Below are positions 1 to 10,756 of a stretch of 64,000 bases of DNA, in pieces. The notes under the pieces are model-generated. The model saw only the letters and a program-made list of their open reading frames with translations, did not search any database and was not told the DNA's origin. Where the stretch lies: the NCBI GenBank assembly GCA_007258455.2, contig VDFB02193867.1, forward strand, positions 571,855,778-571,919,777, in the 5' to 3' direction. The stretch comes from Sequoia sempervirens. Its lineage: Eukaryota; Streptophyta; Pinopsida; Cupressales; Cupressaceae. Both the position numbers and the translations under genes were made by a program. Position 1 is the stretch's first letter; each line of letters starts with the position of its first letter.

Positions 1-362
1 CTTTATCTCCCCAATTAAATAATTATTTTAATTGTTTAATTCCCTCTCCATTAAATAATTGTTTTTAATTATTTAATGTTTAACACTCCACCTTTCCTCT
101 ATAATTAAATAATTATTTTTAATTATTTAATTATCTCATTATTTGTTCTCACCTTTCTAAATAAATAAAATTAATATTTTATGTTGGCCACCCGAATTAA
201 ATAATCTTTATTATCACCTCTTTTTTTGTGTCAATCTTATCTTCCACCTCAAGTCTTTATTTATCCATGTCTTTCTTCTCTTAATTAACCTCCACCCTTG
301 ATTAAGTTATTTTCTAATTTAATCTTGACCCTTGATCATGATTCTTATTCTTAACTCTTTTC

Positions 363-370
363 TATAAAAG
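363..370 (+). promoter_or_regulatory. TATA box of LTR-A
   Basis: TATAAAAG in CTATAAAAGGAGACC, followed by a pyrimidine- and ATTCAT-rich leader. It occupies the same relative place as TATA boxes in the related LTRs at 3,083, 45,042 (minus) and 52,216 (minus). Activity is inferred only. Confidence 0.55.
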
Positions 371-542
371 GAGACCTTTAAACCCTAATTCATTTACCTA
401 GTAATTCATTCATAATTCATTCATGATTCATCCATATTGTCAAGTCAAGCAAGTAAGAATCAAGCATTCAAGCTCCATTCTAAGGCATTCAAGATCAAGA
501 TTCTGCATCAATCATTGCAACGATTCAAAATCCATCATCATG

Positions 543-690
543 GAAAGTTTCTAATTGAATTGTTTCATATTTCATGTTTCATTATTTTATTTCATCATTT
601 TGGTTTAATTACCTAAATGAGGTTTGACCAAGGCAAACCCCCAATCCTTAACAATCAATGTTTTCTCTCTTTTTCTTTGTGTGTTTGTAG
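543..690 (+). other. Intron-like segment in LTR-A
   Basis: This 148-bp segment is flanked by the same exon-like sequences that border a GT-AG segment in LTR-C. The acceptor side is intact (pyrimidine-rich stretch then GTGTTTGTAG, ending at 690). The donor reads GAAAGT instead of GTAAGT, so this copy would probably not splice. The core at 620-642 holds the stem-loop GGTTTGACCAAGGCAAACC shared with the other copies. Confidence 0.5.
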
Positions 691-894
691 ATCTAAGTAC
701 TTTGAAGACTTGGAAAGCATTGAAGATTAGGTTGAAAACTTGTTGAATTCATCTCCTCTTTTGTAAGGCCAAAACCTACACAAAAAGTCACCAATAATGC
801 TAAAAATCAATGTTTCAGATTCAGACACCTGGAGGTGTAGATTGAGCAAATCGAGAGCTCCAGATTCCATTTTTGAGTTTTTAGAAAATCTAAA

Positions 895-1047
895 GTGGAC
901 TAATTCACTTACAGTGGCGAATGAGTCGCACTGTACCTATTTTTTTAGAGATTTTTATAGATTTGGATACCCATTTGGCTAAAACCAGCCCTGATGCAAT
1001 TTTTTGGAATTGGGACTAATTCACCCAGAATGGCGAATGAGTCCCAC
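895..1047 (+). repeat. Paired palindromes of LTR-A
   Basis: Two imperfect inverted repeats, 895-931 and 1,011-1,047, of the type GTGGACTAATTC..GGCGAATGAGTC. Each can fold into a hairpin of about 37 bases. Their starts are 116 bp apart, and the same pair with nearly the same spacing occurs in the four related LTRs. Confidence 0.75.
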
Positions 1048-1407
1048 CAGGCCTAAAAATCAACATTTTTAGAATTTCAATGTCATTTTCAGTCCTCAGC
1101 AAGTTTGCAAGTGCACACATTCAGTTTTACAACTTTCTGTTTTGTTTTACTTGCATTTCTATTCATCTTTCTACGTGTTTTTGCATACAACACTGTGTTT
1201 TCAAATACTTTGCATATCTTAGTTTTGCATGTATAATCAATCCATTTTATTAGTCCTTTGCATTTAGATAATCTCATTTAGTCATATTTCATCCATCCTT
1301 ACATTAATTTTGAGTGTTTACAGTGCATTTTGGCTCATCTTTCTCCTTTTAGGTGAAAAATCCTAGAAGTGTTAGAGAGCATTAGGGTGCCAAAATATTT
1401 GTTTACA

Positions 1408-1890
1408 CAAGCATAACCATAAATGATATATGTTCTATTTAGGTCTAATGGGTACCTAAAAATTTGCTGTTCTAGTGGTGAAATTGCCTTCTTTAAAAGA
1501 TATGCATGGAAAACTAGGTTTGGAGACCTAGTAGTTGAAACAAGGGGTATTGAGTAAGATCACCTTTATTGGGGTTTTGAAGTTTGAGAAGTAATTGAAT
1601 TGTGTCATAGTGTGTTGATTGGGACTATTCCAACCCTGCTTTGCATCACTTAACTAAGCCTCCATCATATTTTTCAATTTTAGCAAACCTACTCTTATCA
1701 CTAGTCATGTGATGTGAACAACCACTATCAACAATCTAGTAGATCTTTTCTTGTTTAGCATGAAGAGAAGAAATTATAGTATCTTCAACTTTCTCTGGAG
1801 TACTTTCTTTATCCTATCTTTCAGTATTAACTGAAGTAGATTCATCTTTATAGCCAAGAACAAGCATTCATTGTCATCAAAATCTCTATA
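1408..1890 (-). pseudogene. copia-0 protease remnant
   Basis: Minus-strand reading gives an aspartic protease core, VDSGCSHHMTSDKSRFAK (1,681-1,737), with the catalytic DSG retained. This is typical of the gag-pre-integrase junction of Ty1/copia polyproteins. Frames break on both sides and several stops intervene, so no product is possible. It continues the gag remnant at 1,970-2,503 and is truncated at 1,408 by LTR-A. Integrase and later domains would lie to the left of the window. Confidence 0.65.
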
Positions 1891-1969
1891 ATTAGATTCT
1901 TCATCATAAATACTAGCATCCTTATTCACATAGTATGCTCTTTTAATTGTCTTCCCTTTGTTTTCTTAA

Positions 1970-2503
1970 TCAATGTTTATTCTTTTTAGCTCTTTCTAGA
2001 AATCTCAAAGCATAATGACCTATTCCCCCACAACTAAAGCATTTAAAAGGTAGCTTACCTTCATACTTACTGGAGCCTTTCTTCATCCTTCTCACAAAGT
2101 TAGCATCTACTTCATCGAGGTTCTCTTCATCCAGATCTTCAACTCTTGTACCCTTGAAAGCAATATATGTCTTCAATCCATTTCTTAAGCTAGGATTTCT
2201 CATTTCATAAGATGTTAGAGTTCCCAATAACTGATCTTTAGTAGAAGTCTTATAATCTATGAATTCCTCAATAGAAGATACCTTTTCACTGTATGCATCA
2301 GGGAGAGTTCTAAGAATCTTTTTCACAATTCTGGATTCATCTACTGTAGTACCAAGTCCTCGCATTCCACCTACTAGCTCATCCACTATTTATACATAAG
2401 ATTTAATGTTCTCGTCTTCAGACATATGCAGGATCTCAAAGTATGCCTCCAAATTCTACAACTTTGCTTCTTTGACCTTTTCATCTCCTTCGTGCATCTT
2501 TTC
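1970..2503 (-). pseudogene. copia-0 gag, C-terminal half
   Basis: This is capsid-type copia Gag sequence containing ELVGGMRGLG, RTLPDAYSEK and a zinc knuckle KCFSCGGIGHY in which the final Cys of the CCHC motif has become Phe. There are in-frame stops near 2,395 and 2,455. The 5' half of the same gene is at 17,197-17,489; the two are separated by LTR-B with its nested elements, and TTTTC is present at both break points. The same family is seen again in copia-4 (30,208-31,247). Confidence 0.8.
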
Positions 2504-3415
2504 TGTGGACACGAAAAAATTAACCCTTTTACTTTTTCTTGTTTGTCCCTCCTTGTACTTATTTGGCTCGATTTTACCTTGATTTAATGTTGTAATGTGG
2601 TCAACACATTCACATTAGTTTTTGGACCCTTGTGAATCATTAAGACTTTATGATGTCTTGTGAAGTGTTGTAACACATTTCTACACTTTTCTATACTCTT
2701 CTTATTATAATTCATCTAAATATTCCTTTTTTATCCCATACCAAGTCTTATTCTAAAGTGTTGTAAAGTCTTGTAATAGACTTTCATGCTTTTCTAGGCT
2801 TGTCATCACCAAATACACCTTTCTTATGCTTTATTTGGGCCCTTTATGCACTTATAGGCCTTAATTATGTTTTTGAATACAAACCCGAAAAATTTCATTA
2901 AAGGAAACTTAATCCCCGACAACCCACTTGCATGCCTTGAGTGGGACCCATTCACCATGGGTGTCGAATGAGTCCCTCTTGGCACAAAATTTAAAATAAA
3001 TTCAAATTTCCTTTGGGTTTTTATTCATTAAGACCTTATGTCAGCCTGTGATGTATTTTTGGGTAATTAGGGAATAAGTGTGTATAAATAAGTGTTTTTC
3101 CATCCATTTTAACCCTCATTCATTTAAGCATTCATTAATCCATTCAATCATCCTTGTAAGGACTTGAGCATCATAACACCATCAAACATCTTGGAGCATC
3201 CATTGACATATCTTCATACTTCTACAACAAGGGTTTGGTCTTGTAGGCAGATTTGTCAAAGAAATAGGTGTTGAAAAGTGGTCAACAAGTCATCAAAGCT
3301 ATTCAAGTCAACAAAGACCTAATTCAAGCTTGGAGACATCATTCAACCTATTTTCTACAGATCTAGTTCCATCAACCTGACAAGAAGACAAGTGCAGATA
3401 AGGACCCACAAAGTT
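2504..3415 (+). mobile_element. LTR-B (solo LTR), left part
   Basis: LTR-B begins TGTGGACACG at 2,504 and is interrupted at 3,415 by copia-1; its right part is 16,664-17,196, ending TTTGTCTCCA. The joined length is about 1,445 bp. The 5-bp duplication TTTTC (2,499-2,503 and 17,197-17,201) flanks it and no internal region remains, so it is a solo LTR inserted in copia-0 gag. It holds a U3 palindrome (2,941-2,977), a TATA box, and an exon-like junction at 3,237/3,238 where LTR-C has an intron. Confidence 0.85.
3083..3090 (+). promoter_or_regulatory. TATA box of LTR-B
   Basis: TATAAATA within GTGTATAAATAAGTG. It sits about 140 bp after the U3 palindrome and before the leader rich in CATTCATT, which sets the plus orientation of LTR-B. 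Confidence 0.5.
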
Positions 3416-4177
3416 TGTTAGTTTTATGATCAGATGTAATGCATAGAAAATTAATTCAAAATCAGAAACAATAACACAACAGATACCCTGGGAAAACCCT
3501 CCACTTGAGGGAGAAAAACCCAACAACAATATATCACTTATATATTGAATCACAACAATAATTGTCTCCTTTACAAGAGGCTGATATGAAGGCCAAATAT
3601 AAGCACGATAGTCTGATGCAACACAGATACAAACAAATGTAACTTGCTGATTATAAACTCAACCTTCAATCTACTCTTCTACAAAATATCAATTTTCTCT
3701 TCCTCTTCTTAATTCGCACTTGAGAATAATCAAACTATAATGGATTGAGAATAATCAAACTATAATGGATATGAATGTATGTACATAATGAAATGTCTAT
3801 CGATTATATATACAAGAGAAAGGGAGAGACGAATCCCTTCATTCTTCATGTCGGCCTCTATACAAAATACGTGACTCTAACAAACAATGGAAACCCCTCA
3901 TAAATGAAGTTGGCTACACTTAGTAACAAATATATAAAATGCCTCTTTAAAAATCACATCCACAATGATGCATGATGTCGGCCTCATCAAGAGTTGCGTC
4001 TTCTTCATGAAATCGAGTCTCTTAATAATTAATCATCATTTAATATGCAAGACATGTCTCTTCATAAAAATCACTATTCTTATAAATTAAATAGCCAACA
4101 ACTATTATTTAATTTAGCCAATGGTGTAAAGGAGATCGACTGGAATAGATGACCAGCACTGTAAGATAACATTAACA
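3416..4177 (-). mobile_element. 3' LTR of copia-1
   Basis: This 762-bp LTR is paired with 15,922-16,658 (737 bp). On the minus strand it runs from TGTTAATG to ACTAACA. The 25-bp length difference comes from a tandem duplication (AATAATCAAACTATAATGGA twice near 3,722-3,769) found only in this copy. The flanking duplication is AAGTT (3,411-3,415) against TAGTT (16,659-16,663), with one mismatch. Substitutions between the two LTRs show an old insertion. Confidence 0.9.
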
Positions 4178-4596
4178 TTCCCTCTCAGCTAGGGAGAATA
4201 CTTCTAGCTGCATAAGACATATCACCTCATCGTGATTTCAACCACAATGGCTACACCCATATGTGGAAAGGAAAGATATCACCTCATTGTGATATCAACC
4301 ATCATGGCTACACCCATGTATGGTATGTACAAGTGCTCATCACTCAATGTGATGTTGTCACCTCATCGTGATGTACACCATGGATCTCCCAAAGGGTGAA
4401 ACACAAGTACAAAGAAAATCATCATGAACTCTCTCACGTGATGCTATCATGGAGTCACAAACATGACATCCACCATGGCTCTCCCAGAGGGTGGAAACAA
4501 GGGCTTTCACCTAAAATCTCAAAGAGAAATGCATTAACAAGGGATTTCACCTCAAATCTCTCTCAAAGAGAAATACATTAAAGAGGATCACTGATA
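4178..4596 (-). other. copia-1 polypurine tract and 3' non-coding region
   Basis: Directly before the 3' LTR, the minus strand reads AGCTGAGAGGGAA, a polypurine tract for plus-strand priming. The rest is non-coding with repeated words: TCACCTCATCGTGAT or close variants occurs three to four times between 4,224 and 4,375, and ATCTCAAAGAGAAAT twice near 4,535-4,575. No reading frame here is coding. Confidence 0.7.
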
Positions 4597-5130
4597 CTAA
4601 GACTCATTCTCAGCTAGGGATTGATTCTCCACCATACCAAGCTTGTCTCGAAAGTACACAAACTTTATTCTGGAGAGAGGCTTGGTGAGAATGTCTGTCG
4701 TCTTCTCATCAGTGCTGATATACCTCAACTGAATTGCTTTTCTCAATACCATATCTCTAATATAATGGTATTTGATTTCCACATGCTTAGTTTTGTCATG
4801 AAACACAGGGTTGATAGAAAGCTTCACATAGCTTTGGTTATCACAATGAATGATAGTTGGCTCCATTGATTGTCCAAACAATCCTACAAGGAGCTTCCGA
4901 AGCCACATTGCTTCTCGAGCTGCCATACAAGCTGCAATATACTTGGCCTCTGCTATACTCAATGCTATAGATGACTACTTCCTACTGCACTAGGATATCA
5001 TCACAGACCCCAAATTGAAGTAGCATCCAGAGGTTCTCTTCTGATCAGTGACACAACCTGCCCAATCAAAATCAGTATAACCATGCAACTTCAAATCCAC
5101 ACCTGAAGAATATCTCAACCCATATCCAAC
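4597..5130 (-). pseudogene. copia-1 RNase H
   Basis: C-terminal domain of the copia polyprotein, which degrades RNA in RNA-DNA hybrids during reverse transcription. Visible motifs are GYTDFDWAGC (catalytic Asp), LSIAEAKYIAA (catalytic Glu), IHCDNQS (catalytic Asp), and the terminal HDKTKHVEIKYHYIRD and DILTKPLSR. Stops interrupt it near 4,975. It ends about 420 bp before the 3' LTR, a normal place for the polyprotein end. Confidence 0.85.
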
Positions 5131-5905
5131 TATGCCATGCAAGTATCTCAAAATATGTTTTGCTACATCTAGATGTATCTGGCTTGGTTCACATATGAAT
5201 TAGCTAAGAGCACTCATTGCATAGAAAATATATGGTTTGGTATTGACTATATACATCAATGATCCAATCAACTACTTGTATATCATAGGATCCACCAGAT
5301 CTAAACTAGCTACAACCTCTTTCAACTTATGTAAGTTGGTCTCCATAGGAATAGACATGGATTTGCAATCCATCATACCAAACCTATTCAAAATATCAAT
5401 GGTATACTTCCCTTAGAATTATCTCATCTGGCTTCTGCAAAACTTCTAAGCCAAGGAAGTAATGCATGAGACCAAGATCCTTCATTTCAAATTCAGAAGA
5501 TAATTCCTTCTTGCATTTGATAATGAGGTGTTCTTCTCTAGTAAGAATCAGATCATCAACATACAAAACCAAAATCAATGCTTCACCATCAATTACCTTG
5601 AAATATAGGTTAGAATCAACATTGTTCTTGGAGAAGCCCAAGCTTGATAGGTAATGATCAATTGTTTTGTACCAAGCACACGAAGCCTGCTTAAGACCAT
5701 ACAAGGCATTCTTCAGCCTGCAAACATGAGACTCCTTCCCATGTACCTCAAATTCATCAGGTTTCTCAATATATACTTCTTCCTCAATTACACCATTCAA
5801 AAAAGTTTTCTTCACATCCATTTGATGAATCTTCCATCCTCTAGATGCAACAATAGCAATGATTATCCTGACAGAAGTATAATGAGCAACTGGAGCGAAT
5901 GTTTC
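5131..5905 (-). pseudogene. copia-1 reverse transcriptase, C-terminal part
   Basis: RT sequence with FAPVAHYTSVR, WKIHQMDVKKTFLNG, LYGLKQASCAWYK and the catalytic box LYVDDLIL, then FEMKDLGLMHYFLGLEV. It is broken at 5,905 by copia-2, and the N-terminal part resumes at 13,100 on the same strand. The duplicated GTTTC lies at both edges, so the gene was continuous before insertion. A frameshift and stops follow 5,396. Confidence 0.88.
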
Positions 5906-7413
5906 TGTTGGAAATATGTGCCTCAAACAATACAGGCTGAAACCTCCATTAGAGAAAATTTGGTATGACATCTATCATGTCTGGCCGACAACCAGTTTGT
6001 ATCATTCTGTTTTGTATAGGTCGCTATGACCAAGTTTCTGTCTTGCCGAATGCTTTCACTATGGAGCTATCACTGTGACAAGGAATGTTCGGTATGACCT
6101 CTTAGCACTTGAGAGACCTCTGGCCAACATGCCATTCAATCATGAATTGGAGAGACTCATGGTGATTGGGGTTTCAGAGTGACTTCAATACTCAGGGAGA
6201 AGTCTCAGCGAAGACTTAAAGTCTTGCCGACGGGGACACACTTGGAATCATCGGGGTAGCACTAAGGGTTTGCTAAGAACTCTTAGCGATGGATAAATGT
6301 CTCACCGACGGAGGCTCAAGTGTTGGCTATTAGGGTAACTCAAAGGTCCTAGGAAGACATCTCAGTGAACATTGAAGATCTCACTGACAGGAACATTTTG
6401 TGGGATCTTCGGTATAACTCTTGGCGACAGATGAAAACTTCAGGGTAAGTCTTAGAGCTCGGTGAGAAGTCTTAGTGAGAGTTACATGTCTCACCGACAA
6501 TGATTTAAGTTGGAGCCTTCAGGGTAACATATGGAGATCAGTATGATCTCTCAGCAAAGGGCGTATGTCTTGGCAACTGTTGATAGCTTCGGGGTGACAA
6601 TAGAGATCTCGGAGAAACCTCTTGGCGATATCAGTATGTCTTTTCGACTATCCTTTGGAGCTCGATATAACTTGTGACTTCGTACAATATTTGGTGACTT
6701 GCTATGATCTCCTGGTGAAAATGATAGGTCTGGGCGACTGCTTGGTGACTCAGTGTAACACATGAAGCTCGATGGAACATCTTGTCTATATCAGTTACTC
6801 TTGGTGACTTTGGTATGAAGGTTATGTGGCATCAGCAAGACACTGTTAGTGTCTCACTGAGATGCCAACATAGTGCAAATTTTGTTGATCAAGTAAGACT
6901 TTCTGATGTGGCATCTTGTGGACGAATAGGAGGAGCCAAATGCGAACCATTAGCAGTTGGTTCGATGTGACAGTTCTGTGAGGAATTCCTACAGATAGAG
7001 TTCAACATGGATATACTCTATGATTGTAGTTTGTAATCGGGTTGGTTAATCGACAGATTAATAAGTGATTGTATCAGTGGATGAATTCTATTATGTAGAC
7101 TGTAACTCAAAGTTTCCTATACAATAATGTTCATGGTGATTGCTGCTGTATAATGACACCAAAAAGATAAGTCTGGAATTTGTATGTAATCTTCATTACT
7201 GTAATACAAAGTGATTTCTCTGGGTTTTTCTCCCTTAAGGGTTTTCCCACGTATATCTAGTGTTCATATGTGATTGTCAAATACTCTGTTTTTATTATCT
7301 GTTTCATAGTGCATCTTAGTTGAACTGTAATTGAAAAAATTAAAAGTATATCTACATTCTTTCCTGAGGTATTGACGTTAGGAGAATATTTTTTGCATCT
7401 GATTTTCCTTACA
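5906..7413 (+). mobile_element. 5' LTR of copia-2
   Basis: This 1,508-bp LTR begins TGTTGGAAATATGTGCC and ends TTTTCCTTACA. It is preceded by the duplication GTTTC (5,901-5,905) and followed after two bases by a tRNA-Met primer site. The U3 is unusual for copia: about 1 kb of degenerate short repeats built on TCGGTATGACCTCT, CTCACCGACAGG and CTTCGGGGTAAC words, clearly richer in G and C than the surroundings. Compared with the 3' LTR the first 200 bp differ at about ten sites, mostly transitions. Confidence 0.93.
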
Positions 7414-7415
7414 AG

Positions 7416-7427
7416 TGGTATCAGAGC
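7416..7427 (+). promoter_or_regulatory. Primer binding site of copia-2
   Basis: TGGTATCAGAGC, the standard complement of the 3' end of initiator tRNA-Met used by plant copia elements, two bases after the LTR end. Confidence 0.92.
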
Positions 7428-7527
7428 CTGGCTAGTTGTGTTATCCTTATGGGTACGTTGGGTTTTTTTAGTCAATTCTGTTCAGTGGGAGTCTTGTAGA
7501 GTTTGTTATTTCTATTTACAGGCTAAG

Positions 7528-8352
7528 ATGGCTAGCATGTCTAAAAAGTTTGAAATAGAGAAATTCAATGGCAGTAACTTTGAGTTGTGGAAACTCAAGA
7601 TGGAGGATCTTCTAGTTGATCATGATCTATGGCTTGTAGTGTCTGAAACTAAACCTACAAGCATAAAGAAAGAAGATTGGGACCTTGCAGATAGGAAGTC
7701 TAAGGGGCTGATAAGGCTCTATTTGGTAGACTCAATGCTTCTGAATGTGCATGAGGAAAAGAATGCCTCTTCTGTGTGGAAGAGACTGGCGTCTATTTAT
7801 CAAGAGAAGTCCTTGGTGAATAAACTATTCCTGAGGAAGAAGTTGTATTATTTGAGAATGTAGGAAGGAGGGTCTGTGGTTGATCATTTGAATGCATTTA
7901 ATGTGATAATTTCTCAATTGACATTTGTTGGTGTGAAGACTAAAGAAGAGGATCGCTGTATGCTTCTATTGTGTTCTTTGCCAAACTCATGGGATCATCT
8001 GGTGATGGCGATTGGGAGTACAAAATCTAGTTTCAAGATGGAAGATGTTGCATCTTTGCTATCAGAAGAGATGAGAAGAAAATATTCTGAGATGGTGAAG
8101 GAAGCTCTTGCTATTAGAGGAAGACCGAAAGAGAAAGGCAAGAAGAAGGACAAGAAATGAAAATCAAAATTAGAGGGGAGAACAAAGTCTCCTAGCAAGA
8201 AGTCCAAGGTGAAGTGCTGGAACTATGGGCAACCTGGTCATGTTCGAAAGGATTGTAAAGAGGAGAAAAAGAAGAAGGGCTCTTTCGATAATGGTTCTTC
8301 TCATAGTGATGGTGTTACCTTCATTATAGCCTTGGCTACTCAGGCATCAGAT
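7528..8352 (+). pseudogene. copia-2 gag
   Basis: The start is the first ATG after the primer site in good frame. It begins with FEIEKFNGSNFELWKLKMED, the N-terminal capsid pattern of the Tork/Tnt1-like lineage, and continues through VWKRLASIYQEKSLVNKL and LPNSWDHLVMAIG. A basic KEKGKKKDKK stretch precedes a zinc knuckle at 8,212-8,262, CWNYGQPGHVRKDC, whose second Cys is Tyr. In-frame stops occur at 7,861 and 8,158. The product would have been the virus-like particle protein; the gene is dead. Confidence 0.9.
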
Positions 8353-8787
8353 GATGTCTGGCTGATTGATTCTGGAGCATCTTTCCACATGACATCTCAC
8401 AGAGAATGGTTCACTAAGTATGAAGAATACAATGGTGGAAAGATGTACTTAGCGAGTGATTCAAATTTAGAGATTGTTGGCCATGGAAGAGTCATAATAC
8501 AATTTCCTGATGGCAGAGTGAAGGGAATTAATAATGTAATGCACATACCAGGTCTAGCTTGAAATCTATTGTCTGTAAGTATGCTAAATGACATTGGTGT
8601 ACAAGTTACATTTTGTGGAAATGGCTGCAAGATGACTAGAGGTTCAATGGTGTTGGCTAGAGGTGCCCGAATTGGTACCCTGTACAAGCTGGATGCATAG
8701 GCTTTTCAATGTAACAGTGTCTTTGGAAAGTCACTGAAAGCTGCTCATGGAAGTAAAGAGGGAAATATCCCTAATTATGTAAACTCT
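8353..8787 (+). pseudogene. copia-2 protease and gag-pre-integrase region
   Basis: Aspartic protease with VWLIDSGASFHMTSHREWF (catalytic DSG at about 8,368), then ASDSNLEIVGHGRV and MHIPGLA. A TGA at 8,560 replaces what is normally Trp or Arg in this motif, and a TAG follows at 8,698. It lies in frame with gag and integrase, as one polyprotein. Confidence 0.88.
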
Positions 8788-9950
8788 ATGGAAGTAAAAC
8801 TTCCTGCAGAGAAGACTATGCTTTGGCATCATAGATTAGGCCACATAGGAGAAAAAGGTTTAAAAATATTGAAGAATAAAAACCTGGTTGAAGGGCTTGA
8901 AGATTGTAATCTTGAATTTGAATTTTGTGAACACTGTATATATGAAAAGCAGCACCGTGTTTCATTTTATTCCAGTCCTCATAAATCTTCTGGTTTGTTA
9001 GACTATATTCATTCGGATTTGTTTGGTCCAGTATATGTTCTTTCTTTGTCTAAATCAAGATACTATGTGTCGTTCACTGATGATTATTCAAGAAGAGCAT
9101 TTGTATATTTTCTGAAGAGTAAATCATAAGTATTCAGTCGATTTAAGGAATTTAAGAACCTTGTGGAAAATAAGACTCGTAGAAAAATAAAATGCTTAAG
9201 GACTAATAATGGCGGTGAATTCTGTTATGATGAATTTGAAAGATACTGTAAAGACCATGGAATTAAAAGACAAAAGACTACACCTTATACTCCACAACAG
9301 AATGGAGTTGCAGAAAGGTTCAATAGGACAGTGATGGAGAGAGCACGGAGTATGCTCAATAGTGCTGTCTTGGAGGAGAAATTCTGGGTTGAAGCTGTAT
9401 CTACTGCATGTTATCTAATAAATCGTTCTCCAAATTCTACCGTTGTTGAGAAAACACCTTTGGAAGAATGGTCTGATAAGAAGCCCTCACTTAGACATGT
9501 TCATGTTTTTGGCTGTGAGGCATATGCTCATGTGCTGGATGTGAAGAGATCTAAACTGGAGAACAAGGCTGTCAAATGTATTTTTATTGGCTATAACATT
9601 GTCATAAAAGGATACAAGCTTTGGAATCCTGATACAGAGAAGGTTGTATACAATAGAAGTGTAATCTTTCATGAGCTGAAACCTTCCACTTTGGATCTGC
9701 AGTCAGAGACAAAGTCAGTAAACAATAAGGATGTGGCATTAATTCCTCCTACACCAGAGAAAGAGGAATTGGAAATTCAAAATGTACCTAAAACTGAGGA
9801 GAGTTTCAGCAGTTCTGAAAGTTCTGAAGAAGAAGAACCTCAACCTCAGCCACTGAGGAGGTCAACTCGTGAAAGAAAACAACCAGATAGGTATGGGTTC
9901 TCATTGATTGATTCTACTTGTGCTTATGCTTTGATTTCTAGTACTAATGA
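8788..9950 (+). pseudogene. copia-2 integrase
   Basis: The HHCC zinc-binding domain is visible (LWHHRLGHIGEKGL then CEHCIYEKQH), followed by the rve core. First catalytic Asp: DYIHSDLFGPV. The second lies in LRTNNGGEF, where the usual Asp is Asn, so catalysis is lost. The third, Glu, is in PQQNGVAERFNRT. A GKGY-like patch (IGYNIVIKGYKLW) and an acidic linker rich in Ser and Glu (near 9,800-9,840) precede RT. A TAA interrupts at 9,127. Confidence 0.9.
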
Positions 9951-10756
9951 GCCTAGAACTGTGAAAGAGGCATTTAAAATGTCTAATTCAGATTCTTGGT
10001 TGGAAGCCATGGAAGAAGAGATGGCATCTTTAGATAAGAATGAAACCTGGAGTCTGGTGCCCTTGCCTAAAGGCAGAAAACCTGTGGGTTGCAAATGGGT
10101 ATTTAAGAAAAATATTGGTCTGGATGGCAGTGTAAAAAAGTATAAGGCAAGACTGGTTGCAAAGGGTTACTCTCAGGTAGAGGGAATCGATTATGGGGAA
10201 ATATTTTCTCCTATAGCAAAGCTAACATCTATTAGATTTCTTGTCACTTGCAGCAATATATGACTTAGAGGTAGAACAAATGGATGTGAAGAGAATATTT
10301 CTTCATGGTGATCTTGAAGAAGAAATCTATATGTCCCAGCTTGAGCACTTTGTTGAGAAAGGTAAAGAAAAACTGGTATGCAAATTAAAGAAGTCTCTGT
10401 ATGGGTTAAAGCAGTCACCTAGAATGCGGTACCAGAAATTTGATACTTTTGTATTGTCTTTGGGATTTGTAAGATCAAAATATGATCACTGCGTATATTA
10501 TAAAACTGAAAGTGATCGAGTTCTTGTTATTGCTCTTTATGTTGATGATATGCTATTCATAGGAAATAACAAGCTAATGATTTCTGATCTTAAGTCTCAG
10601 TTGTTTGCTAAGTTCGAAATGAAGGATCTTGGTGTAACAAGGTATATTTTGGGGATGGAGATAACCAGGGACATGAAGAATAGAAAGCTTTGGCTCAGTC
10701 AGAGTAAGTATGTTAGGACTGTTCTTGAGAGATTTTGTATGAATGATTGCAAATAG
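9951..10756 (+). pseudogene. copia-2 reverse transcriptase
   Basis: RT (RVT_2 type) with SWLEAMEEEMASLDKNETW, KWVFKKNIGLDGSVKKYKAR, VEGIDYGEIFSPIAKLTSIR, YDLEVEQMDVKRIFLHGDL, SLYGLKQSPRMRYQKF and the catalytic ALYVDDMLFIG. A one-base deletion near 10,239 shifts the frame between the SIRFL and SLAAIYDLE segments. A TAG ends the second frame at 10,754. The key YVDD residues are intact. Confidence 0.92.

Larger units (their letters stand above)
1..1407 (+). mobile_element. LTR-A, 3' part of a gypsy-type LTR cut by the window edge
   Basis: A non-coding block that ends at TTTGTTTACA and is followed directly by minus-strand copia-0 sequence. From left to right it has an AT-rich U3-like zone of repeated TTAATTATTTAA words (1-180), a TATA box, an ATTCAT-rich leader, an intron-like segment, two palindromes and a conserved tail containing AGGTGAAAAATCCTAG. 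The same order recurs in the LTRs at 2,504, 34,430, 43,861 and 51,203, which is why I call it an LTR. The small frames inside it are not coding. The left end, and therefore any target duplication, lies outside the window. Confidence 0.7.

Noticed and set aside
797..982. 61-codon plus-strand frame in LTR-A
   Set aside because: It crosses a conserved palindrome in the LTR and is not open in the related LTRs.
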